Assembly: GCA_964420125.1 (NCBI GenBank)
Contig: CAYQQQ010000018.1
Span: forward strand, 1 to 64,000
DNA: 64,000 bases
Source: CAYQQQ01 sp964420125
GTDB lineage: Bacteria; Actinomycetota; Acidimicrobiia; Acidimicrobiales; Microtrichaceae
Direction of reading: 5' to 3'
Shown one piece after another: positions 1 through 8,213 of the stretch (the stretch's first letter is position 1; every line of letters starts with the position of its first letter). The notes under the pieces were generated by a model. That model saw only the letters and a program-made list of their open reading frames with translations. It was not told the origin of the DNA and ran no database searches. The position numbers and the translations under genes are program-made.

Positions 1-1
1 G

Positions 2-1570
2 TTCATGGTCCGCAACACCTACATCTACCCGCCGACGCCGTCGATGCGGATCATCGCCGACATCTTCGCCTTCACCTCGGCCAACATGCCGCGGTTCAAC
101 TCCATCTCCATCTCCGGCTACCACATGCAGGAGGCAGGGGCGACGGCCGACATCGAGCTGGCCTACACGCTGGCGGACGGGTTGGAGTACGTGCGCGCCG
201 GACTGGATGCCGGACTCGAGGTCGATGCCTTCGCCCCGCGCCTTTCGTTCTTCTGGGCGATCGGCATGAACTTCTTCACCGAGGTCGCCAAGCTGCGTGC
301 CGCACGACTGCTCTGGGCGAAGCTGATGCGGGAGCGGTTCGCACCGCGTGACCCGAAGTCGCTGAGCCTGCGGACGCACTCGCAGACCTCGGGCTGGTCG
401 CTCACGGCCCAGGACGTGTTCAACAACGTGATGCGCACCTGCATCGAGGCGATGGCCGCCACCCAGGGCCACACCCAGAGCCTGCACACGAACGCCCTCG
501 ACGAGGCCCTGGCCCTGCCCACCGACTTCTCCGCTCGCATCGCCCGCAACACCCAGCTGTTCCTGCAGCAGGAGTCCGGCACCACTGCGGTGATCGACCC
601 GTGGGGGGGCAGCTACTTCGTGGAGCGCCTGACCGCCGAGCTGGCGGGCAAGGCCCTGGGCCTGATCGCGGAGGTGGACGAGCTCGGCGGCATGGCCAAG
701 GCGATCGAGGCGGGGATCCCCAAGCTCCGCATCGAGGAGGCAGCGGCGCGCACCCAGGCCCGCATCGACTCGGGGCGGCAGCCGGTGATCGGGGTGAACG
801 TCCACCGCCCCGAGGTGCACGAGGACATCGACGTGCTCAAGATCGACAACTCGGCGGTCCGTGCCGGCCAGATCGCCAAGCTGGAGCGACTCCGTGCTGA
901 CCGTGACGCTGCCTCCGTCGTCCGGGCGCTGGAGGCGCTGACCCGCTGCGCCGAGAGCGGTGGCGGCAACCTGCTGGATCTGGCGATCGCCGCCGCTCGC
1001 GAGAAGGCGACCGTCGGGGAGATCTCCGACGCCCTCGAGAAGGTGTTCGGACGGCACCGGGCCGACATCCGCTCCATCTCCGGTGTGTACCGCAGGGAGC
1101 TCGGCGAGTCGGGAGGAGCCGTGGACGACATCCGACGACTGGTCGAGCAGTTCGAGGCCGCCGAGGGTCGTCGTCCTCGGATCCTGCTGGCCAAGATGGG
1201 CCAGGACGGCCACGATCGCGGCCAGAAGGTCGTCGCCTCGGCCATGGCCGACCTCGGTTGGGACGTCGACATCGGCCCGCTGTTCCAGACCCCGACCGAA
1301 GCCGCACGACAGGCGGTCGAGGCCGACGTGCACGTCGTGGCGGCATCCTCGCTGGCGGCAGGCCATCTCACGCTCGTGCCGGAGCTGAAGGCCGCGCTCG
1401 TCGAGCTCGGACGTCCGGACATCATGGTGGTCGTGGGTGGCGTGATCCCGCCCCAGGACTACGACGAGCTCTACGCCGCAGGAGCCGAAGCCGTGTTCCC
1501 ACCCGGCACCGTCATCCACGAGTCGGCCCGAGAGCTGCTGGAGAAGCTGGCGGAACGACGCGAGTCCTGA
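2..1570 (+). CDS. scpA: Methylmalonyl-CoA mutase, catalytic subunit (5' partial)
   Basis: This enzyme interconverts (R)-methylmalonyl-CoA and succinyl-CoA with adenosylcobalamin, the last step of propionyl-CoA assimilation. The 5' end lies outside the window; the frame is open from base 2. The visible 522 residues hold the second half of the TIM-barrel catalytic domain (motifs SISGYHMQEAGA with the catalytic-type His, LRTHSQTSGWSLT, DPWGGSY) and a complete C-terminal B12-binding domain starting near residue 395, with the cobalt-ligand motif GQDGHDRG and later VVVGGVIPPQDY. The 'QTSGWSLT' and 'FNNVMRT' motifs fit true methylmalonyl-CoA mutases better than isobutyryl-CoA mutases. The mutase GTPase chaperone MeaB is encoded 31 kb away at 32339, not in the same operon. 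Family identity is secure; the N-terminus is unseen. Confidence 0.95.
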   Translation, partial: FMVRNTYIYPPTPSMRIIADIFAFTSANMPRFNSISISGYHMQEAGATADIELAYTLADGLEYVRAGLDAGLEVDAFAPRLSFFWAIGMNFFTEVAKLRAARLLWAKLMRERFAPRDPKSLSLRTHSQTSGWSLTAQDVFNNVMRTCIEAMAATQGHTQSLHTNALDEALALPTDFSARIARNTQLFLQQESGTTAVIDPWGGSYFVERLTAELAGKALGLIAEVDELGGMAKAIEAGIPKLRIEEAAARTQARIDSGRQPVIGVNVHRPEVHEDIDVLKIDNSAVRAGQIAKLERLRADRDAASVVRALEALTRCAESGGGNLLDLAIAAAREKATVGEISDALEKVFGRHRADIRSISGVYRRELGESGGAVDDIRRLVEQFEAAEGRRPRILLAKMGQDGHDRGQKVVASAMADLGWDVDIGPLFQTPTEAARQAVEADVHVVAASSLAAGHLTLVPELKAALVELGRPDIMVVVGGVIPPQDYDELYAAGAEAVFPPGTVIHESARELLEKLAERRES

Positions 1571-1705
1571 CGACGGACGCATCCTTCGTCCCGACGGAGC
1601 CCCGGCTGCGTCGCAGCGACGCTCGGGAAGCCCCCGCTGAGAGGCTTCACGGGCTGGGGCCTCTGCCCATTGAGAGGTCGCGGCCCCGGCGGCCATCCTG
1701 CTCGG

Positions 1706-3013
1706 GTGGCGAAGCGAGGGACCTGGGCGCGCGTGGCACTGCCCTGCTTCGTCGCGCTCGCCGTGGTCGCCACCACCTCGGCCCGCGCTGCCGCAGAGGG
1801 AGAGCCCCAGCCCTCGCCCACGGTCGTGCCGATGGCGCCCGCACCGGCGTCCCCCGAGCCGGCGGCTGCCGCGCCGGCCGCACCACCGTTGGACGAGTCG
1901 GCGCTGCTCACGCTGGCGGCACTGCGACGGGAGGCCGCGGTCGCTGCCACGCGATCGGCGGGAGCGACGGCGAACGCCATCGCCCGGACGACCTTGGCCG
2001 CGGCCCAGGCGCGTCTGGACCAGGCTTCGGCGGCGCTCGGCCCCGTGGCAGCGGAGGCGGAGGCTGCCGACGAGGCACGGACCGCAGCTCGTGCCCGACG
2101 GGAGCGCGTCGAGTCCCAGCTGGCGGTGGTCCTCTCCGAGACCTTCCAGCTGTCCAGCACCAGCGCCGACGTGATGGCCGAGGATCCGCTCACCTTGTTG
2201 GAGGGAGGCGATCGATTCGCCGATCGCTCCAACAGCGCGGCGTTCGGCGAGGTGGCGCTCCGGACCCTGCGACAGCAGCTGCTCGAGGCGCGCGACGCCA
2301 CTGCGTCCGCCGATGCGGTGCATGCCGCCGCGATCGGGTCCCTCACCACCGCACAGGTGGAGCAGGCTGCCGCCACCGCGGCCGTGAGCGTCGCGGACGC
2401 AGAGGTGCAGCGGGTCGCGGCGGACGCGGAGGCGGCGGTGGAGAGAGCTCGAACGAGCGGGCAGCCCGAGCCGGTCGGTGCGGACGGACCGTCGATCATG
2501 GGCACGTCCGTGGTGAGCGCCGTGGACATGGCTGCGTTCGTGCAGTCGCGGGGGCACCCGCACCCGTCAGTGGATCTGGTGCAGCTGGCGCGAGCGTTCC
2601 TGGTCGAGGGCGACCTGGAAGGCGTGCGGGGGGACATCGCCTTCGTCCAGGCGATCATCGAGACCGGGTGGTTCTCCTTCCACAACTCGATGGTCGATCC
2701 CGAGGACCACAACTACGCGGGCATCGGCGCGTGCGACAGCTGCTCTGACGGCTTCGGCTATCCGACGATGGAGCTGGGTGTGCGGGCGCAGATCCAGCTG
2801 CTCGCGGCCTACGCCCAGCCGGGCATCACCTCCGCCGACTACGCACGCCCCGCCGTGCGGACGGTACCGGAGCGACTCGGCGTACGAGGGTGCTGTGGCA
2901 CGTGGATGGCGCTGTCGGGCGTGTGGGCCACCGGTCCCGGCTACGGACAGAAGATCCTGAAGCTCTACAACGAGCTGCTGGCGTCCGCCGTGGCTCGTGC
3001 CGCGGCCCACTAG
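1706..3013 (+). CDS. Secreted glucosaminidase-domain protein
   Basis: Likely a peptidoglycan hydrolase acting outside the cell. A signal peptide is visible at residues 1-30 (RGTWARVALPCFVALAVVA, then an Ala-rich cleavage region), followed by a Pro/Ala linker and a long Ala-rich helical stretch (about residues 55-250) that looks like a coiled coil. The C-terminal 150 residues resemble the glucosaminidase family (Pfam 01832 type): LVQLARAFLVEGDLEG, IIETGWFSFHNS with a candidate catalytic Glu, then NYAGIGACDSC and GVRAQIQLLAAYA. I chose GTG 1706 because it places the basic signal peptide at the very N-terminus; an in-frame TTG at 1670 would add 12 Arg/Gly/Pro residues. The gene converges on ctaG with only 17 bases between the stops. 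Confidence 0.75.
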   Translation: MAKRGTWARVALPCFVALAVVATTSARAAAEGEPQPSPTVVPMAPAPASPEPAAAAPAAPPLDESALLTLAALRREAAVAATRSAGATANAIARTTLAAAQARLDQASAALGPVAAEAEAADEARTAARARRERVESQLAVVLSETFQLSSTSADVMAEDPLTLLEGGDRFADRSNSAAFGEVALRTLRQQLLEARDATASADAVHAAAIGSLTTAQVEQAAATAAVSVADAEVQRVAADAEAAVERARTSGQPEPVGADGPSIMGTSVVSAVDMAAFVQSRGHPHPSVDLVQLARAFLVEGDLEGVRGDIAFVQAIIETGWFSFHNSMVDPEDHNYAGIGACDSCSDGFGYPTMELGVRAQIQLLAAYAQPGITSADYARPAVRTVPERLGVRGCCGTWMALSGVWATGPGYGQKILKLYNELLASAVARAAAH

Positions 3014-3030
3014 GGGTCGGGCTCAGGTCG

Positions 3031-3981
3031 TCAGCCGAGCGGTCCACCGCCCTGAGGCGCGCCGCTGGGCGCATCCCGCAGGTCCACGACGATCGGACCC
3101 TGATCAGCGGCACCGGAGCCGCGTTCGCCGGACCGTTGGGCGACCCCGCTGCTGCGTCGGACCGGTGCCCGGCGATCCGCGCCGTGCTCCTTCTCGTACC
3201 ACCGGAACCAGATCACGCCCATGGCAGCCCAGATCACCGGCACGTTGCCGATCTTCATGAGCACACCGGCGAGCTGCTGGTCGTGGAGCGCCGACATGCC
3301 GACTCGTGGAGCGAGCTCGTAGGTGGCGAAGAGCGGATTGGCCGAGAAGGTGATGAACCCTCCGGGGATCATCGGCAGCACACCGGCGGCGATGAACAGG
3401 TAGACGATGCGCAGCGGGTCGGAGGTCATGCGCTCCGAGGGCACGGGGTTGATGACCGGAGCCCACAGGACCAGTCCCGAGGCCAGCCAGATCATGTCCA
3501 TGGCGAAGGAGCCGAGCTGAGTGGATCGGAACCGGTCGACGGCGAACGGGGAGTGGGTCGCGATCAGGATCGTGTTCGACACGATCACCGCCACCAGCGG
3601 CTTGGACAGCACCGCCCACACCTTGTGCAGGTGGAGCCGGTCCAGCACCCGCTCGGCCATCCACTGCGGGGTGCCGAGCATCAGCAGGGGAGCGGCAGCG
3701 AGGGTGTACAGGAGGTACTGCGCCATGTGCAGCGACATGAGGTAGCCACCGGCCAGCGCCCCGACGGGCCAGTCCGACGCGATCCACAGCGCCACGATCC
3801 CGGCGGCGAAGCGGCGCATGTAGGAGCTGTCTCCCGCGGCCCGCCCGGTGCCGCGGCGTCGGTGTGCTCGCCAGGCCAGTGCGTACCACCCGCTCAGGGC
3901 GAGGCACAGCACCCACACCCCGGTGAACGGGCGCGGCGTCCAGCTCCACGGTGCTTCCACAGCGGAGCACCACCAGCGCAT
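3031..3981 (-). CDS. ctaG: Cytochrome c oxidase assembly protein, caa3_CtaG family
   Basis: Polytopic membrane protein of the caa3-type CtaG family, which helps insert copper into cytochrome c oxidase. About 316 residues with at least seven hydrophobic segments; family-like features are the MSLHMAQYLLY region with conserved His, the GTPQWMAERVL stretch, and a C-terminal membrane segment ending VIWFRWYEKE. ATG 3981 was chosen over an upstream extension because it leaves a normal 37-base spacer after the PCu(A)C gene. It is the last gene of a minus-strand trio SCO1-PCu(A)C-CtaG, all concerned with delivering copper to oxidase. The extreme C-terminus is Arg/Gly-rich and not conserved-looking. 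Confidence 0.9.
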   Translation of the reverse strand: MRWWCSAVEAPWSWTPRPFTGVWVLCLALSGWYALAWRAHRRRGTGRAAGDSSYMRRFAAGIVALWIASDWPVGALAGGYLMSLHMAQYLLYTLAAAPLLMLGTPQWMAERVLDRLHLHKVWAVLSKPLVAVIVSNTILIATHSPFAVDRFRSTQLGSFAMDMIWLASGLVLWAPVINPVPSERMTSDPLRIVYLFIAAGVLPMIPGGFITFSANPLFATYELAPRVGMSALHDQQLAGVLMKIGNVPVIWAAMGVIWFRWYEKEHGADRRAPVRRSSGVAQRSGERGSGAADQGPIVVDLRDAPSGAPQGGGPLG

Positions 3982-4018
3982 CAGTCGGCCTCCGCCGCGG
4001 GGTGGGCTGCCGAGCAGA

Positions 4019-4492
4019 TCACCTCGGGTACCGTTCGTTGAGGGATTCGAGTGCCACGATCGGCACCTCCAGCTCGACGGGTTCACCGCGGTCCAGCTCC
4101 AGGCTCACCTCGATGGTGGAGCCTTCACGCAGTGGGGCACGCAACCCTTCGAGCATGATGTGGGAGCCGCCCGGGCGCAACTCCACGGTCTCGCCGGCGG
4201 GCACGGCGATCGCGTCCACTGCCGTCATCATCGACACACCGTCGAGGTCCTCGGTGAGGTGGAGGCTGGCGCGCTCGGCGCACTCGCAACGGACACCCTG
4301 CAGCCGGTGCTCGCGATCGTCGTCGTTGTGCAGCGCGAAGTAGACGGCTGCGGCATCGCCCTCGACGGCACCTGCGACCGGGTCGGACGCCCGCAGCGCC
4401 GGCGCGTCGGTGCGGGTGCAGGCGACCAGGAGGAGCACGCCGACGGCGAGCCGGGCGCGACCTGGACGTGGTCGGGTCGAAGCGGGGTTCAC
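4019..4492 (-). CDS. Copper chaperone PCu(A)C-family lipoprotein
   Basis: 157-residue extracytoplasmic copper-binding protein of the PCu(A)C/DUF461 family. The N-terminus has an Arg-rich start, a hydrophobic segment and the lipobox-like LLLVACT, so the mature protein is probably a lipoprotein anchored by Cys. The copper-site pattern is present: HLTEDLDGVSMM, then GGSHIMLEGL about twenty residues on, matching the family H/M-x10-M-x21-H-x-M arrangement. Its ATG overlaps the SCO1 stop by four bases (4489-4492), implying translational coupling. With SCO1 and CtaG it forms a CuA/CuB-site metallation set. Confidence 0.9.
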   Translation of the reverse strand: MNPASTRPRPGRARLAVGVLLLVACTRTDAPALRASDPVAGAVEGDAAAVYFALHNDDDREHRLQGVRCECAERASLHLTEDLDGVSMMTAVDAIAVPAGETVELRPGGSHIMLEGLRAPLREGSTIEVSLELDRGEPVELEVPIVALESLNERYPR

Positions 4493-5154
4493 TGCGCCGG
4501 CCGTTCGCCGTCGATCAGGCGAGGGAGGTCGCGGATCCAGTCCTGCTGGCGTGTGCCGAAGGGGTACACGGTGCGGGCCGTGCCGTCCTCCTGGTAGGCG
4601 ATGATCTGGGTGGCGTGGCCCACCGTGTAGCCGCCTCGTGCGTCCGGCTCGTCCAGGATCGCCACCGGCACCTGGGCCAGTCGCTGGGCCTGCTCGACCT
4701 CGGCGACCTCGCCGGTCAGCCCGACGAACTCGGTGCTGTAGCTGTCGAGGTAGCTCCTCAGGACCTCGGGGGTGTCTCGCTCCGGGTCCGCGGTGATGAA
4801 CACCACCTCCACCCCGTTCGCCATCTCCGGACCGAGCTCTTCCAGGGCGGCCTCCAAGGTGGCCAGGTTGATCGGGCAGACGTCGGGGCAGTTGGTGTAG
4901 CCGAACATCAGGAGGGTGAGCTTGCCCTCGGTGGCATCCAGGAGGTCGAATGGCTCGCCCTGTGTGGTGGTCAGCTGGATGGCCGGCTTCTCCTGGGGCT
5001 CCGGCAGCACGGTCCCCGCCCAGGATCCGTCGTCGTCGCCGGTACGGGACGGCTCATCGTCCCCCCGTGCGACGAGCAAGCCGGCGACGACCACCAGCAG
5101 CGCCGCCAGCGCCACCAGCACCGCGGTCCGGCGCACGATCGGCTCGTGTGACAT
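4489..5154 (-). CDS. SCO1/SenC-family copper metallochaperone
   Basis: Membrane-anchored thioredoxin-fold protein that helps assemble the CuA centre of cytochrome c oxidase. With start ATG 5154 it has 221 residues: one N-terminal transmembrane segment (VLVALAALLVVVAGLLVA), then the SCO domain with the copper-binding CPDVCP motif in FGYTNCPDVCPINL and the distal His in YTVGHATQI. An in-frame TTG at 5247 would add 31 polar residues (MTTSSEPEAS...); neither start has a clear ribosome site, so the choice is tentative. It is the first gene of the copper trio and overlaps the next by ATGA. Confidence 0.9.
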   Translation of the reverse strand: MSHEPIVRRTAVLVALAALLVVVAGLLVARGDDEPSRTGDDDGSWAGTVLPEPQEKPAIQLTTTQGEPFDLLDATEGKLTLLMFGYTNCPDVCPINLATLEAALEELGPEMANGVEVVFITADPERDTPEVLRSYLDSYSTEFVGLTGEVAEVEQAQRLAQVPVAILDEPDARGGYTVGHATQIIAYQEDGTARTVYPFGTRQQDWIRDLPRLIDGERPAQ

Positions 5155-5375
5155 CGGCGTCGGATCGTCGCTGGAGGAGCGCGCAGGGATGCGGGTGCCA
5201 TCAGGATCGTCCCGGGGGGAGGCCTCGGGCTCGGAAGAGGTCGTCAACGAAGGGCTCCACCGTCGTGACCACCGAGGTGTTCGGTGGGGTCGACGCTCCA
5301 GAGTGGACCTGGCGCCGGCTCGCGGCCAAGTCGCCCCGATCGGCGTTCAGAGCGCGCTCAGGCAGCGGTGGCGGC

Positions 5376-6233
5376 TCAGGGACGGAAGCGCATGAGGTCG
5401 CGGGCGACGCTCACCTGGCCCTCGTAGCCTCCGGCGCGGAGGTCCTCGACGAACGCCTGCTCGGCTTCCGGAGTGTCCGGCTGAGGGATGAGGTGGGTCA
5501 GCACCACGTGGGGAACCCCGGCCCTGGCAGCCATGGCACCCAGCTGCACCGAATCGGCGTGGTAGTCGAAGATCGACTCGAAGACCGTGCCGGCGATCGC
5601 CGGGCCGAGGAGGTGGGTGCGGGCGACCTCGTGCACGAGCAGGGCCGCCCCGTCGGTGAGCGCCTCGACCTCCTCGCAGACACGGGTGTCACCCGAGATC
5701 ACGATCGCGCCCTGGGGTGCCTCCACCCGGTAGGCGACGGCATCGGGCACCGGCTCGTGGTGCACCCCGACAGCCGTCACCACGACGGTCTCCGAGGGGT
5801 CGCTCCAGACCTCGGCCGGTGTCGGCTGCACCGCGAAGCCCCGCACCCGGGGTCGGTCGAAGCTCCGCCCGGTGTGCAGCTCGCGCACCTCTATGTCGGC
5901 GGCGTAGGGATCCAGCATGTGCCGGGCGAACTCGGCGGTCGGGCCCTCCGGTGCGACGATCTGGAGCTCCCCGGCGGGTCGCAGCGTCGACTCCACCCAG
6001 CGGGTGAGGACCACGTCGGCCAGATCGACGACGTGATCGCTGTGGAGGTGGGTGAGCAGCACCGCGTCCAGCTGACCGCAGTGGAGCGCCGCCTCGGCCA
6101 GGCGCATCACGATGGCCCGCCCCGCGTCGAAGAGGAGCCGGACGCTCCCGATCGACACCAGCACGCCTGCGCCGGCGCGACCGGGCTCCGCGTGTGGCAC
6201 TCCGGTTCCGAGGACGACGACCTCGGTGGTCAC
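5376..6233 (-). CDS. MBL-fold metallohydrolase
   Basis: Cytoplasmic metallo-beta-lactamase-fold hydrolase of the AtsA/RNase Z-like type, 285 residues. The zinc-binding motif THLHSDH is near residue 55, with later ligands in ISGDTR and VLTHLIP. The sequence starts directly on the first strand (VTTEVVVLGTG), supporting GTG 6233, whose codon overlaps the stop of the upstream FAH-family gene (GTGA, 6230-6233), so the two are translationally coupled. Substrate cannot be read from the sequence. Some family members hydrolyse aryl sulfate or lactone esters, which would suit the nearby sulfatase and Baeyer-Villiger enzymes, but that is inference. Confidence 0.88.
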   Translation of the reverse strand: MTTEVVVLGTGVPHAEPGRAGAGVLVSIGSVRLLFDAGRAIVMRLAEAALHCGQLDAVLLTHLHSDHVVDLADVVLTRWVESTLRPAGELQIVAPEGPTAEFARHMLDPYAADIEVRELHTGRSFDRPRVRGFAVQPTPAEVWSDPSETVVVTAVGVHHEPVPDAVAYRVEAPQGAIVISGDTRVCEEVEALTDGAALLVHEVARTHLLGPAIAGTVFESIFDYHADSVQLGAMAARAGVPHVVLTHLIPQPDTPEAEQAFVEDLRAGGYEGQVSVARDLMRFRP

Positions 6234-7072
6234 GGCGTCGCCGCCATCGTCGTGGTCATGGTGCCGACACCCTCGACCCAGCTCTCGATCACGTCGCCGG
6301 GCCGTAGGTACCGAGGTGGCGACATCGCCATCCCCACGCCGCCGGGCGTTCCGGTGAAGATCAGGTCGCCGGGCAGCAGCGACGTGATCGACGAGAGGTG
6401 CTCGACGAGACCCGGGACCCCGACGATCAGGTCGGAGGTCCGAGCACCCTGGCGCTCGTCGCCGTTGATCGAGCAACCCAACGCGAGGTCGTCCGGATCG
6501 ACCAGCTCGTCGACGGACGTGATCCACGGCCCGGTCGGGGCGAAGCCGCGGTGCGACTTGCCCAGCGAGAACTGGCCGCCGGCGGCGAACTGGAGGGTGC
6601 GGTCCGACAGGTCCTGTCCGATCGTCACCCCGGCGACGTGCCACCAGGCGTCCTCTGCTGCCACCCGGTCGGCTCGACGACCGATGACCACCACGAGCTC
6701 GACCTCCCAGTCCACCGTGTCGCACGGGAGCGGCACCGTGGCGTTCGGACCGGTCACGCAGGTGGGGAACTTGGTGAAGGTCGCAGGCGATCCGGGAACG
6801 TCGATGCCGGACTCCTGAGCATGCGAGGCGTAGTTGAGGCCGATGGCGAACACCTGTCGAGGAAGGGGGACCGGAGGGCCCAGCTCCTCGGGGCGGAACG
6901 GTTGGGCGACTCCCGAGGTGAGCTCGCCCGCCTCGGCGACGAAGCTCCCCCAGCCCTCGAGCACCTCCATCGTGGACGGGCCGAATCGGCCGTTGGAGGC
7001 GTCGTGCACGTCGACGGCGGCGCCGTCGCCCACGACCAGTGCGGCTCGGCCTGCGAGGTTGGCGAGTCTCAT
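6230..7072 (-). CDS. Fumarylacetoacetate hydrolase-family protein
   Basis: 280-residue member of the FAH superfamily, enzymes that hydrolyse or decarboxylate C-C bonds of beta-diketo acids with a divalent metal. Seen: an N-terminal domain (MRLANLAGRAALVV), then the FAH core beginning FAIGLNYASHAQE, the metal-binding pair in DWEVELVVVIG, the GQDLSDR motif, SLGKSHRGFAPTGPW, and LPGDLIFTGTPGGVG, all characteristic. The fit is to bacterial 2-hydroxyhepta-2,4-diene-dioate isomerase/acylpyruvase-like members; the exact substrate is unknown. Coupled to the downstream MBL hydrolase by a GTGA overlap. A ribosome-site-like AGGAGG lies shortly upstream of the ATG (7079-7084 on the plus strand as cctcct). 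Confidence 0.9.
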   Translation of the reverse strand: MRLANLAGRAALVVGDGAAVDVHDASNGRFGPSTMEVLEGWGSFVAEAGELTSGVAQPFRPEELGPPVPLPRQVFAIGLNYASHAQESGIDVPGSPATFTKFPTCVTGPNATVPLPCDTVDWEVELVVVIGRRADRVAAEDAWWHVAGVTIGQDLSDRTLQFAAGGQFSLGKSHRGFAPTGPWITSVDELVDPDDLALGCSINGDERQGARTSDLIVGVPGLVEHLSSITSLLPGDLIFTGTPGGVGMAMSPPRYLRPGDVIESWVEGVGTMTTTMAATP

Positions 7073-7179
7073 GGGGTCCTCCTGTCGGCGAGTACGTGGC
7101 TCGCCAGGCTAGGAGCGCAACCGGTGGGCAGATGCCGCAACCGCCGGATCGGCGTCGTCGGCGTCCGTCGGCCCCCCGG

Positions 7180-8061
7180 TCACCGCAGCGCGATCTCGGT
7201 CTGCACGTTGGGTGTACCCGCGGGGTCGAGCACGGTCCCGGCCGGCACCTCGACCTCGATCTCAGCGTTCGGGGGCAGGGAGACAGGGAGGCAGAGGTCG
7301 AGGATGTTGTCACGGTCGCCCTGGTCACCGAAGCCGACGGGCGCAGTCGTGCCCGACGAGCTCGCGGCCGTCCAACTCACCTCGAAGTCGCCGAAGTCCC
7401 CGGCCTCGAGCGCAGCGCTGGCGTCGTCCGCGTCGGTGATGCCTCCGGAGAACACCAGTCGGACGGCGGTGTTCGCCGGGTCGTTCGCGCACTGGTCGTC
7501 GGCGAGGTCCCAGGCCGCAACCTCGGTCAGCCCGCCGGTGGGGGGTACCGACGCTCGGGTCCGGCGCTCTGCCCACACGAGCCATTCGCCGGGGTTCAGG
7601 GTGGTCGATGTCACGGAGGTGCGCACGACCTGCCCGCCGATCGTCCGCAGCCCGTCGATGTCCACTCGGAGGTCGTCCTTGCCGCTGGCCCCTGCGGTGG
7701 CCCTCGAGTCGCCGAAGTCCCCGATCAGCAGGACCGTCATCCGCTCGTTGGGCTCCGCCGCAGGCTGGAGGGTTGTGCACGACGGTGCCACGCCGTCCAC
7801 TCGGAACCGGCCGGGTTGCACGGACGCTGGGTCGATGCGCTGCGAGAACGTGATCGGCATGCCGTCATGTGCGTCGGGGTCGGTGCAGATCGGGACGCTG
7901 GGGCCACCGGGCACGTTGATCGTCTCGTCGGCTCCCCAGTAGGCCGACAGCACCTCCACGGGCGACTCCTCGGGCGGTGCCGCCGCGCAACCGGTCATCA
8001 GGGCGGCTCCGACGGCGAGGGCGGCGGCGATCGTCGATCGGGTGCGGTCGTCTCTCGGCAT
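7180..8061 (-). CDS. Hypothetical lipoprotein
   Basis: 293-residue protein with an N-terminal Arg-rich region, a hydrophobic segment and a clear lipobox (ALMTGC), so probably exported and lipid-anchored at Cys25. The mature part is acidic and beta-rich-looking with four further cysteines (ICTD, SCTT, QCAND, DLCLP), which could form disulfides outside the cell. No enzyme motif is recognised. It sits between the sulfatase and the FAH/MBL pair on the same strand, 107 bases from the FAH gene. An AGGAGG-type ribosome site lies upstream of the ATG. Function unknown. Confidence 0.75.
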   Translation of the reverse strand: MPRDDRTRSTIAAALAVGAALMTGCAAAPPEESPVEVLSAYWGADETINVPGGPSVPICTDPDAHDGMPITFSQRIDPASVQPGRFRVDGVAPSCTTLQPAAEPNERMTVLLIGDFGDSRATAGASGKDDLRVDIDGLRTIGGQVVRTSVTSTTLNPGEWLVWAERRTRASVPPTGGLTEVAAWDLADDQCANDPANTAVRLVFSGGITDADDASAALEAGDFGDFEVSWTAASSSGTTAPVGFGDQGDRDNILDLCLPVSLPPNAEIEVEVPAGTVLDPAGTPNVQTEIALR

Positions 8062-8213
8062 GGCGGACCTCCTGGTTCGGCACGTGGTCGTCGGTGGGGG
8101 AGCGAGAGGGGCCGCACGCCGGTGGCCACACCGACCTCCGCCGCGTGGGAGGGGGATCGTGGCGGCGATGGTCTGGTCTGGCTGACCGTGACCACCGGCG
8201 TGTGGGTCATGGG

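Noticed and set aside
1571..1705. Possible c-di-AMP (ydaO-type) riboswitch ahead of the glucosaminidase gene
   Set aside because: Such riboswitches precede cell-wall hydrolases in actinobacteria and the region has GC inverted repeats, but I could not find the conserved core. A covariance-model search would settle it.
2890..4041. 383-residue plus-strand frame across ctaG
   Set aside because: Antisense to the membrane helices of CtaG; rich in Gln/His/Arg/Gly with no recognisable domain.
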